A stretch of DNA of 5,740 nt from an uncultured Gardnerella sp. (GCA_947254595.1 CAMYED010000049.1:1-5740); one strand, 5' to 3'. Shown: positions 1-5,152, numbered from the stretch's first letter. Numbers and translations: made by a program. Notes: a model not told the origin generated them from the sequence alone.

Positions 1-54
1 AAGAGGAAGAAAAGAAAAAGAAAGAAGAGGAAGAAAAGAAAAAGAAAGAAGAGG
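1..54. repeat. 24-bp purine tandem repeat, Lys/Glu coding
   Basis: Positions 1-24 and 25-48 are identical 24-bp units built only of A and G, and 49-54 begins a third copy. The unit is a multiple of three, so whichever frame is used gains or loses exactly 8 residues per copy. The array touches the window edge and probably extends further left. Such in-frame arrays are usually prone to copy-number change. Confidence 0.9.
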
Positions 55-77
55 AGAAACAAAGCCAGAACGGTTAG
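3..77 (+). CDS. 3' end of an unidentified gene with a charged Lys/Glu C-terminal tail (partial)
   Basis: Only the C-terminus can be present; the gene starts left of the window. The frame beginning at base 3 reads alternating blocks of three to four Glu and four Lys, then KQSQNG and a TAG stop at 75-77. This would make a highly charged, helix- or coiled-coil-prone tail with an 8-residue repeat. The choice of frame is not secure: the frame beginning at base 1 stays open to a TAG at 148-150 (an Arg/Lys tail ending NLIRIN) and the frame at base 2 stays open to a TAA ending at 139. I prefer frame 3 because its codons are common ones and EEEKKKK tails are frequent in bacterial proteins, while the others need runs of AGA/AGG arginine codons. 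The terminator at 199 fits a + strand gene ending here. Function unknown. Confidence 0.4.
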   Translation, partial: EEEKKKKEEEEKKKKEEEKQSQNG

Positions 78-198
78 CAAAGCGGACAAGGCAATACTCA
101 GAATGGTACTTGCACACAGCATTAAGAAGAATCTAATCCGTATTAATTAGAAAATATGCAGTTCTGCAAAAGCATTATTTGCTTAGTGCTAAATAAAT

Positions 199-235
199 AA
201 AGCTCCCAGCGGATTCGTTGGGAGCTTTTATTATT
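199..235 (+). terminator. Intrinsic terminator, probably bidirectional
   Basis: Stem AAAGCTCCCAGCG (199-211) pairs with CGTTGGGAGCTTT (216-228), with one G-U pair and a GATT tetraloop, followed by TTTTATTATT. It would end the + strand gene entering from the left. Read on the minus strand, the same stem is followed by TTTATTTATTT, so it could also back up termination of lysP. Confidence 0.85.
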
Positions 236-258
236 CACAAACGTGCGCAATAAAAGGG

Positions 259-300
259 AAATAATAAAGCGTACGCAATATCGAAAAATACTGCGTACGC
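259..300 (-). terminator. Intrinsic terminator of lysP
   Basis: On the minus strand a perfect 9-bp stem, GCGTACGCA / TGCGTACGC (292-300 and 269-277), encloses a 14-nt loop and is followed by TTTATTATTT (259-268). It lies 39 bp past the lysP stop codon. Each arm contains the self-complementary octamer GCGTACGC. Confidence 0.75.
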
Positions 301-338
301 CTTACCTTAAAAGTAGACTAAATCTACTCAGTTTTTAC

Positions 339-1811
339 TTATTGACGCATATCGCTTAAATCAACTTCTTCAAGCGGAATAACCTTAGTGTGATTCTTAA
401 TCTTGTAGCCAACGTACAAAATCAAGAACAGTGGCACAGACATGTACGTAATGCCAATAGCCTGCCAATTAAGAGTTGCAAACGAATGCAAATCCTGGCC
501 AATAATAACAAGAACACACAGAAGGAACGCAACAATCGGCCCGAACGGATACCACTTTGCGCGGTACACTAAATCGTCCAAAGAATGACCTTGAGCAACA
601 TACGCTTTACGGAAGCGGTAGTGAGCAGCTGCAATACCAGCCCAAGCAATAAATCCTGTTAAACCACTAGCCGCAACCAAGAACATGTATATTTGCGAGC
701 CAAAAATACTCATAAAGAACGTGAACAAAGCCACAACAAATGTTGCAATCAAAGCTGGAACTGGAATACCACGGAAGCTTACCTTGCCGAAAACTTTTGG
801 AGCGTTACCATCTTTTGCGAGCGCATAAAGCATTCGAGTAGAAGCGTACATTCCAGAATTTGCTGCAGAAATAACCGAAGTTAAAATCACAGCATTCATA
901 ATAGCTGCAGCAGCCGCAAGACCTGCACGCTGGAACACAAGAGTGAACGGGCTAATAGCAATATCAGTTACGTCGGATCCAAGCAAATTCTTGTCGGTGT
1001 AAGGAATAATGCACGCAATAACGAAAATCGCAAGAATGTAGAAAAGAAGAATACGCCAGAACACTTGCTTTACAGCCTTCGGAATACTCTTTTCTGGAGT
1101 TGCAGACTCGCCTGCAGTAATACCAATAAGCTCAGTACCCTGGAAGGAGAAGCCAGCAATAGCAAACGCACACAACACTGCAGGAACGCCACCAGCAAAC
1201 GGAGCATCCTTATGCGTAAAGTTTTGCAAGAATGGAGCTTTGCCACCAATAATGCCAATAATAGTAAGCGCACCAATTACAAGGAATACAATTACTGCCA
1301 ACACCTTAATAATAGAAAGCCAATACTCAGTTTCACCGAAGCACTTAACTGTAAGAACGTTAATCAGCAAAATAAGCATAAGAACTGCAAGCGAGAAAAT
1401 CCATATTGGCACTTCCCGGAACCAGTATTGCAAAACAATTGCTGCAGTACTAACGTCCACCGCTACCGTAATTGCCCAATTAAACCAATAATTCCAACCC
1501 ATAGCAAAACCAAGAGCAGGATCAATAAAACGTCCGGAATACGATGCAAACGAGCCACTAATTGGCATAAACGTTGCCATCTCACCAAGAGACGTCATAA
1601 GGAAATAAACCATAATTCCAATTGCAGCGTAGGCGAGCAATGCGCCGCCAGGACCAGCCATGTGAATTGTTGCACCACTAGCAACAAACAGGCCGGTACC
1701 AATGCTGCCACCCAAGGCAATCATGGAAATATGACGTGTTTTTAGTCCACGATGGACATCGTTATTCTGCTCAGAAGTTTGTTCAGCAGTAGATGATATT
1801 AAATCACTCAT
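339..1811 (-). CDS. lysP: Lysine-specific permease (amino acid/polyamine/organocation superfamily)
   Basis: A 490-residue cytoplasmic membrane permease that should import L-lysine by proton symport. The length equals that of E. coli LysP (489) and, from memory, the proteins match closely throughout: the TM1 block GGSIGTGLFVASGAT (34-48), AGPGGALL (52-59), GWNYWFNWA (105-113), the TM6 block FSFQGTELIGITAGES (221-236), VFWRILLFY (250-258), IIPYTD (268-273), SPFTLVFQ (287-294), NSGMYASTRMLYALAKDG (318-335) and HYRFRKAYVAQGH (397-409). About 12 membrane helices are expected from the hydrophobicity. The ATG at 1811 is fixed by a perfect AAGGAGG six bases upstream. The lysine riboswitch in the leader gives independent support for lysine as substrate. 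A terminator follows at 259-300. Another cationic amino acid remains possible but is less likely. Confidence 0.94.
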   Translation of the reverse strand: MSDLISSTAEQTSEQNNDVHRGLKTRHISMIALGGSIGTGLFVASGATIHMAGPGGALLAYAAIGIMVYFLMTSLGEMATFMPISGSFASYSGRFIDPALGFAMGWNYWFNWAITVAVDVSTAAIVLQYWFREVPIWIFSLAVLMLILLINVLTVKCFGETEYWLSIIKVLAVIVFLVIGALTIIGIIGGKAPFLQNFTHKDAPFAGGVPAVLCAFAIAGFSFQGTELIGITAGESATPEKSIPKAVKQVFWRILLFYILAIFVIACIIPYTDKNLLGSDVTDIAISPFTLVFQRAGLAAAAAIMNAVILTSVISAANSGMYASTRMLYALAKDGNAPKVFGKVSFRGIPVPALIATFVVALFTFFMSIFGSQIYMFLVAASGLTGFIAWAGIAAAHYRFRKAYVAQGHSLDDLVYRAKWYPFGPIVAFLLCVLVIIGQDLHSFATLNWQAIGITYMSVPLFLILYVGYKIKNHTKVIPLEEVDLSDMRQ

Positions 1812-1845
1812 TTTTCCTCCTTTTATGTCGCATCAGAGGCAAAAA
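1811..1845 (-). promoter_or_regulatory. Shine-Dalgarno-sequestering hairpin of the lysP leader (riboswitch expression platform)
   Basis: On the minus-strand RNA, TTTTT-G-CCTC (1845-1836) can pair with GAGGAAAAA (1819-1811), 9 bp with one bulged G and a 16-nt loop. The second arm contains most of the AAGGAGG ribosome binding site and the A of the start codon. No hairpin followed by a T-run suited to transcription termination is seen between aptamer and gene, so control by blocking translation is the simplest reading. The pairing is seen in the sequence; its regulatory role is inferred. Confidence 0.6.
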
Positions 1846-1863
1846 CAAGCATCAGCGTGCGTG

Positions 1864-2041
1864 TCGATAGCTCTCCGCAGCGAATGCCGAATCGCTGCGA
1901 CAGTCCTTGGCCTATTAAACCAAGTCCCAGCTTGCTGCCTTTGGAATCAGCAGTAAACTTCGGCGCTCTCCCCTTTTGTAAGCAATCAACGCTTTTCCTA
2001 GCTCATACTTACTACTCTTGTTGAGCGCGACCTCTGGTCGA
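1864..2041 (-). ncRNA. Lysine riboswitch (L-box) aptamer
   Basis: The minus-strand leader carries the conserved lysine-aptamer blocks in order: AGAGGTCGCG (2035-2026), AAGAGTA of the kinked P2 arm (2019-2013), AAAAGGGGAGAGCGCCGAAG (1977-1958), GCTGGG (1931-1926), GGACTGTC and GGAGAGCTATC (1876-1866). Helices visible include GCTCA/TGAGC in P2, TGCTG/CAGCA in P3, CTTGG/CCAAG (1924-1920 with 1910-1906) as P4, and CGCAGCGA/TCGCTGCG (1899-1892 with 1883-1876) as P5. The closing P1 is short and imperfect (TCGA at 2041-2038 with TCGA at 1867-1864, then a mismatch and AG/CT), so the outer boundaries are approximate. Its place before lysP predicts repression of lysine uptake when lysine is abundant. 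Confidence 0.95.
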
Positions 2042-2044
2042 TGG

Positions 2045-2079
2045 TGTTTATTATTAGTACGACTTAGCGACAAACACGC
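2045..2079 (-). promoter_or_regulatory. Probable lysP promoter region
   Basis: A promoter should lie just upstream of the riboswitch. AT-rich hexamers TAATAA (2056-2051) or TAAACA (2050-2045) could serve as -10. The latter has TTGTCG (2073-2068) at 17 bp, but would start transcription inside P1. Neither fits well, so the exact position is unresolved. Confidence 0.25.
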
Positions 2080-2359
2080 AGCATTGCGGCGTGGCGAAAA
2101 ACGACAGTAGCTTTACAGCGGCGTAACGAAACTAACGCAATCTCGTCCAGTAACGATAGTTTCTTTACAGCGGCGTAACGAAACTAACGCAATCTCGTTG
2201 GGAAGCGACAGTAGCTTTACAGCGGCGTAAAGAAACTAACGCAATCGCACCCAGTACCAACATTTTCTGTACAAGCACGTAACGAAACTAACGCAATCTC
2301 GTCCAGTAACGATAGTTGCTTTACAGCGCAACTACCTACTTAAGAGCAGCATTGCGGCG
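2078..2359. repeat. 14-bp direct repeats flanking the 52-bp array
   Basis: GCAGCATTGCGGCG occurs at 2078-2091 and again at 2346-2359, 268 bp apart, one on each side of the 52-bp array. Both copies are followed by GCGAAAA (2094-2100 and 2361-2367, offset by one base). The left copy also contains GCGGCGTnnCGAAA, a motif repeated inside the array, so the flanks and the units share sequence. They could be remnants of older units or of the duplication that built the region. Confidence 0.75.
2102..2330. repeat. Non-coding 52-bp tandem repeat, about 4.4 copies
   Basis: Units start at 2102, 2154, 2206, 2258 and 2310, the last one truncated after about 21 bases. The period is exactly 52 bp with no indels. 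The best conserved core is CGTAACGAAACTAACGCAAT; units 1-3 also share CTTTACAGCGG before it. Unit 4 is the most divergent in its first 20 bases, unit 2 in its last 8. No open reading frame of interest crosses it, and 52 is not a multiple of three. It sits between the tRNA-Ala terminator and the lysP riboswitch. Each unit, on the minus strand, has a weak promoter-like pair TTGCGT-17 bp-TGTAAA, but this is too poor a match to call. Possible roles are protein-binding sites or simply an unstable spacer. Confidence 0.92.
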
Positions 2360-2373
2360 CGCGAAAAGAAAAT

Positions 2374-2410
2374 AAAAAAAATCTCGGCAAATTACGTAAC
2401 TTGCCGAGAT
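2374..2410 (-). terminator. Strong intrinsic terminator of tRNA-Ala
   Basis: On the minus strand a perfect 10-bp stem, ATCTCGGCAA (2410-2401) with TTGCCGAGAT (2390-2381), is followed by eight T residues (2381-2374). The loop contains the palindrome TTACGTAA. It begins 7 bases after the tRNA and should separate the tRNA transcript from the repeat array and lysP. Confidence 0.93.
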
Positions 2411-2416
2411 AAATCG

Positions 2417-2489
2417 TGGAGCTAGGGGGATTCGAACCCCCGACCCCCTCCATGCCATGGAGATGCGCTACCAGCTGCGCCATAGCCCC
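2417..2489 (-). tRNA. tRNA-Ala (anticodon GGC)
   Basis: A 73-nt tRNA folds completely: acceptor GGGGCTA/TAGCTCC, D arm GCGC-AGCTGGTA-GCGC, anticodon arm TCTCC-ATGGCAT-GGAGG with anticodon GGC, variable loop GGGTC, and T arm GGGGG-TTCGAAT-CCCCC. Positions 3 and 70 form the G-U pair that is the main identity element for alanyl-tRNA synthetase, and the discriminator base is A. CCA is not encoded and must be added by the nucleotidyltransferase. It reads GCC and GCU codons. A single transcription unit is suggested by its own promoter and terminator. Confidence 0.98.
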
Positions 2490-2523
2490 GTTTTTAACTG
2501 TGCCGTTCAAACGAACCTTTGAT

Positions 2524-2552
2524 AGAATACAACAAATCCACGTTCTATCCAA
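2524..2552 (-). promoter_or_regulatory. Promoter of tRNA-Ala
   Basis: On the minus strand TTGGAT (2552-2547) is separated by 17 bp from TATTCT (2529-2524). This predicts a start near 2517 and a leader of about 28 nt before the mature tRNA, which suits a tRNA gene. The match to the sigma-70-type consensus is fair, not strong. Confidence 0.55.
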
Positions 2553-2634
2553 ATGCGGCGTGTCGAATTGCGCAAAAATGAGCAAGCAGAGCCAAATTAA
2601 AATGCTAATATTCGCAAGTTTTATAGCCTAACGC

Positions 2635-2692
2635 AATTGCCATTCACGCTACCAACTAGCTTTGCGCGCTACTAATTACCATTCACACTACC
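2635..2692. repeat. 19-bp imperfect direct repeat spanning a stop codon
   Basis: On the minus strand GGTAGTGTGAATGGTAATT (2692-2674) recurs as GGTAGCGTGAATGGCAATT (2653-2635), 17 of 19 identical and exactly 39 bp (13 codons) away. The first copy is the last codons (GSVNGN) of the tail protein; the second lies beyond its stop in the same frame and would encode the same residues. Both differences are synonymous. Confidence 0.85.
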
Positions 2693-3766
2693 GGAAGTTT
2701 CGCCACTTCCCGAGGAATTGGAAGTATTTGACGAGCCTGGATTAGAGCTTGTTCCAGCACCAGACTTAGCTCTAGCATCAGCTCCCGCACCAGAGGCAGC
2801 ACCAGAACCTTGTGAAGCTGCCCCACTTCCAGCAGCAGCTCCGTCTGCACCCGCCCCACTACTTCCGTTAGAAGACTCTCCAGAATTTGATTCCGCGGAA
2901 CCACCAACAGCGTTTCCAAAATCAACATCTCCAGGATTACCAGAAGACGCATCTTCACCATCGTTCCCATTCGGATTTTTCTTATCGTCTTCATCAGCAG
3001 AATCTTGATTTTCTGCATCGTCAGAAGATTTGCGCTTAGGAATATTAGTATCCGTTTTTACGCGCTGTTTTGGCTGCGGATTTTGTTGCTGCTGGCTTGG
3101 TTCAGGATGGTTTAGATTATCCGTACCTTTTCCTTGCGTAAGCATAAGAACAACCCCGGCCGTTACAACAACCGCAAGAAGTGCGCTTAAAACTGCTATA
3201 GCAATTGTTGCAGCATGACTATTGCCATTGCCTTTTTTGCCATCAGCAGCATACTCAGTAGCGTACGTTCCGCGAATCGCTTGAGACAAAGGAATAGGAT
3301 CCGGAATTGTTCCTTCCGACAACGCCATATCTTCCTCACGCTGTTCACGCAAAGCAGAAAGCTCTAAAATACGCGTATTTTCTAGCTCAGGATCACTCGT
3401 TTTGGAACTGATTGTTCTACTAGAATTTTGCGTATCATGCTGTTTAGAAGACTGCATACTACTATCCCCAGAGCCTTTATAACTAGAATCTGCCTCACAA
3501 CCGTTCGCTGGCTGCTTACTTAAAATCAAAGTATCGTCATCTGCTAAATTTTTATGCGCATCGTTAGCTTCCGCTAATTTTCGCGACGAAGCATGAATAA
3601 CATTTTGATACAACTGCGAAGCCACTGCCGAAACAATCGAACCAACAGCAACGCCAATAACGGAACCAGCTATACCAATTTTTGAAGCAAGCAAAAACGA
3701 CGTTACAGCCGCAAGCGAACCTGCCAACACTTGCGTAAAAGATATACCTTTGAAGAAATTCTTCAC
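2672..3766 (-). CDS. Membrane protein of unknown function with a long low-complexity C-terminal tail
   Basis: I do not recognise a named family. The 364-residue product has two close hydrophobic stretches near the N-terminus (about 10-28 and 33-51, Gly/Ala/Ser-rich, glycine-zipper-like, followed by QLYQNVIHASSRKL), a hydrophilic charged region (about 60-180, with ELENTRILELSALREQREED), a clear membrane helix (about 184-209), then 155 residues of low complexity. The tail starts Pro/Gln-rich, passes through an acidic Asp/Glu/Asn stretch (248-285) and ends in Gly/Ser/Ala/Asn repeats. The N-terminal hairpin resembles a segment seen in hypothetical proteins of bifidobacteria and other actinobacteria. 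The tail is probably extracytoplasmic and may act as a flexible wall-spanning linker; no LPXTG or lipobox is seen. The start is GTG at 3766, chosen for AAGGTG five bases upstream. It ends in TAG TAG. Real as a gene because of its length and the membrane/linker layout; function unknown. Confidence 0.8.
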   Translation of the reverse strand: MKNFFKGISFTQVLAGSLAAVTSFLLASKIGIAGSVIGVAVGSIVSAVASQLYQNVIHASSRKLAEANDAHKNLADDDTLILSKQPANGCEADSSYKGSGDSSMQSSKQHDTQNSSRTISSKTSDPELENTRILELSALREQREEDMALSEGTIPDPIPLSQAIRGTYATEYAADGKKGNGNSHAATIAIAVLSALLAVVVTAGVVLMLTQGKGTDNLNHPEPSQQQQNPQPKQRVKTDTNIPKRKSSDDAENQDSADEDDKKNPNGNDGEDASSGNPGDVDFGNAVGGSAESNSGESSNGSSGAGADGAAAGSGAASQGSGAASGAGADARAKSGAGTSSNPGSSNTSNSSGSGETSGSVNGN

Positions 3767-3799
3767 GTATGCACCTTAACAATCCAAATTCGTACCAAA

Positions 3800-3828
3800 A
3801 ATATAGCGAATGTACCGAATTATTACCA
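3800..3828 (-). promoter_or_regulatory. Possible promoter of the tail-protein gene
   Basis: On the minus strand TGGTAA (3828-3823) lies 17 bp before TATATT (3805-3800), about 34 bp upstream of the GTG start. The -35 match is poor and a second pair (TTGGTA with TAATAA) exists slightly further upstream, inside the short repeats, so the assignment is tentative. Confidence 0.35.
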
Positions 3829-3889
3829 CCGATAATCGTATTACCAACAACGTGGTATTACCAACAACGATGGTATCACTCAACACTTG
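3821..3889. repeat. Imperfect 17-18-bp tandem repeats before the tail-protein gene
   Basis: Four units begin with TATTACCA or a variant at 3821, 3839, 3856 and 3874. The middle two are nearly identical (TATTACCAACAACG then tGG/aTGG). Between them lies the near-palindrome TGGTATTACCA (3853-3863), and unit one contains the palindrome CGATAATCG (3830-3838). The cluster lies in the 167-bp gap upstream of the tail protein and could be an operator cluster. Confidence 0.7.
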
Positions 3890-3933
3890 AGTTTCACAGT
3901 ATTTGCCTACAAACCTCACAACAAAATCACAAG

Positions 3934-4890
3934 TCAGCTATTGCGCGCACTTTTTTCGCAGTAGTGCTCCCCCAAGCTTGCAGTAATAATAGCTGCGAAT
4001 ATTAGTATAAAGCCAACAAACGCCATTAAAGACACGCTTTCATGGTAGAGAACAATTGAAAACAGAAGCGTAAACAGGCTTTCAGTGCACATAATTACCG
4101 ACGCGTTTGCGGTAGAAAGATTAACTAAACTGTAGTTTTGCATAATTTGCGCAACAACAGTTACAACAACAGTCAGGTAGAACATATTTGCAAAAATTGC
4201 AAAATGATTTGCGCCGCTGAAGTTTGGCAATGGTTCACACAATAAAGCGCCGCCAATAAACAAAACACCAGAAACAACAAACTGTCCAAAAGTTAAAGTA
4301 ACAGGATCATATTTCCTAGAATAATACGCTAAAAACGTAAGATTAAAAGCAAAAGCTGCCGCGCATGCCAAAGTAAGAATATCGCCATAAGAAAACGTGA
4401 TAACAAACATCCCAGGCTTCAAAGCTACGAAACCAACTCCCGCAACGCACATAACCGCCGCAATTAAACCAATTAAAGTTGGCTTTTTCTTAACAATTAG
4501 CCAAGCAGAAAATGGCGTAATAACGCAGTAAGCTGCAGTTAGAAACGCGCTACGACCAGGATCAATTGAGCGCAAACCTTCAGTTTGTAAAACTAAAGTT
4601 GCGTAATATGTGATTCCAGTAAGCAGAGAAGGAATAATCAATTTTTTACTAAAATTTTTACGAAGCGTACCAAAGAAAATAGCTAACATAATCGCGCATG
4701 CGCCAACCATACGCACACCCATAAGCCATTGAACCGGAAAAACTTCAAGCGCATACTTTGAAGAAACGTAGCTGCCACCCCAAATAGCAGCGCAAATCAA
4801 CAACATAATCTGAGCAGTATGAACGCTTTTACCTTGAGGCATGCCAGATTTATTTGCTAACGATTGAGTCGTTGCACCCTTCACTTTCAT
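3934..4890 (-). CDS. EamA/drug-metabolite transporter (DMT) superfamily permease
   Basis: A 318-residue inner-membrane transporter with two EamA repeats (about 28-157 and 168-303) and about ten predicted helices. Visible family marks are ICAAIWGGSYVSSKYAL (32-48) in helix 1, the end-of-repeat segment RSAFLTAAYCVITPFSAWLI (113-132), and in repeat two the matching ANASVIMCTESLFTLLFSIVL (261-281) followed by ESVSLMAFVGFILIFAAII. EamA proteins export or import amino acids, sugars or other metabolites; the substrate cannot be read from sequence. I start it at the ATG at 4890, because GAGGGGGAA lies 6-14 bases upstream; the longer TTG start at 4905 would place that site inside the gene. Stop is TGA. 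No terminator is evident before the next minus-strand gene. Divergent from the flavoprotein gene at 5271. Confidence 0.9.
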   Translation of the reverse strand: MKVKGATTQSLANKSGMPQGKSVHTAQIMLLICAAIWGGSYVSSKYALEVFPVQWLMGVRMVGACAIMLAIFFGTLRKNFSKKLIIPSLLTGITYYATLVLQTEGLRSIDPGRSAFLTAAYCVITPFSAWLIVKKKPTLIGLIAAVMCVAGVGFVALKPGMFVITFSYGDILTLACAAAFAFNLTFLAYYSRKYDPVTLTFGQFVVSGVLFIGGALLCEPLPNFSGANHFAIFANMFYLTVVVTVVAQIMQNYSLVNLSTANASVIMCTESLFTLLFSIVLYHESVSLMAFVGFILIFAAIITASLGEHYCEKSARNS

Positions 4891-4919
4891 ACGCTTCCCC
4901 CTCAACTACAAAAGTTTCA

Positions 4920-4960
4920 CTTTATAAAAGTTGATACCTTAAAATTTTTCTTTTATAAAG
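4920..4960. promoter_or_regulatory. Inverted 11-bp repeat in the transporter leader
   Basis: CTTTATAAAAG (4920-4930) and CTTTTATAAAG (4950-4960) are exact inverse copies separated by 19 bp; a related TTATAAAA lies at 4970-4977. The pair lies 30-70 bases upstream of the transporter ATG. It could be a two-site operator or an AT-rich leader hairpin. AT-rich composition makes chance matches easier, so the role is uncertain. Confidence 0.5.
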
Positions 4961-4982
4961 CGTTTTAGCTTATAAAATACAC

Positions 4983-5012
4983 AGAATAGCCATAGAATCG
5001 TGAAAAGTACAA
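4983..5012 (-). promoter_or_regulatory. Candidate promoter of the EamA transporter
   Basis: On the minus strand TTGTAC (5012-5007) lies 18 bp before TATTCT (4988-4983), the same -10 hexamer as proposed for tRNA-Ala. This gives a leader of roughly 85 nt that contains the inverted TTATAAA pair. Confidence 0.4.
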
Positions 5013-5065
5013 CGTTTCGGCGTTACTCCGGAAAATTTCCTGTTCACACCACAGAAAATCGTAAT

Positions 5066-5122
5066 TCTCAAATATTTTGCCTTATATATTTCAGCCTCAT
5101 ATATTTCACTTCACATATTTCA
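5066..5122. repeat. Imperfect 15-bp tandem repeats (ATATATTTCA core)
   Basis: ATATATTTCA occurs at 5084-5093 and 5099-5108, with a shorter ATATTTCA at 5115-5122 and a degenerate leading copy (TCTCAAATATTTTGC, 5066-5080). The spacing of 14-15 bp is about one and a half helical turns. It lies mid-way in the divergent region. Confidence 0.65.
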
Positions 5123-5136
5123 CATATCGCAAAATC

Positions 5137-5152
5137 GGTGATTTATATCACA
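5137..5152. promoter_or_regulatory. CRP/FNR-family-like binding site
   Basis: GGTGATTTATATCACA contains the perfect inverted repeat GTGAT-TTAT-ATCAC and matches the CRP/GlxR consensus TGTGA-N6-TCACA at 9 of 10 fixed positions. It is about 120 bp upstream of the flavoprotein ATG and 247 bp from the transporter ATG. The palindrome is plain; the bound regulator is inferred. Confidence 0.5.

Noticed and set aside
1065..1745. + strand ORF of 226 codons opposite lysP
   Set aside because: It is antisense to a strongly recognisable LysP, is rich in Asn/Cys/Arg as expected of a shadow frame, and resembles no protein family.
1840..1880. Transcription terminator as riboswitch expression platform
   Set aside because: The TTTTT run at 1845-1841 is not preceded by a stable GC-rich stem (only a 3-bp GCA/TGC), and the T-run pairs better with the ribosome-binding-site region.
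1864..2041. T-box leader
   Set aside because: No T-box antiterminator motif is present, whereas several conserved lysine-aptamer blocks are.
2102..2330. CRISPR array
   Set aside because: The period is regular and a core is conserved, but the segments between cores are related to one another (for example the same TCGTCCAGTAACGATAGTT-type filler recurs), so there are no unique spacers, and no cas gene is near.
2340..2585. Minus-strand ORF of 81 codons
   Set aside because: It runs through the tRNA-Ala and its terminator; the MAQLVAHLHGMEGVGGSNPP segment is translated tRNA.
2416..2631. + strand ORF of 71 codons (GGFEPPTPSMPW...)
   Set aside because: It reads the antisense of the tRNA-Ala gene; this peptide pattern is a familiar artefact of tRNA T-arm sequence.
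2718..3008. + strand ORF of 96 codons rich in Pro and Ala
   Set aside because: It is the antisense shadow of the Gly/Ser/Ala tail of the membrane protein and has no convincing ribosome binding site.
3878..3892. Terminator after the EamA transporter
   Set aside because: ACTCAA-CAC-TTGAGT is only a 6-bp stem with a 3-base loop and has no T-run on the minus strand.
4891..4905. TTG start adding five residues to the EamA transporter
   Set aside because: The GAGGGGGAA ribosome binding site would then lie inside the gene; it is well placed for the ATG at 4890.
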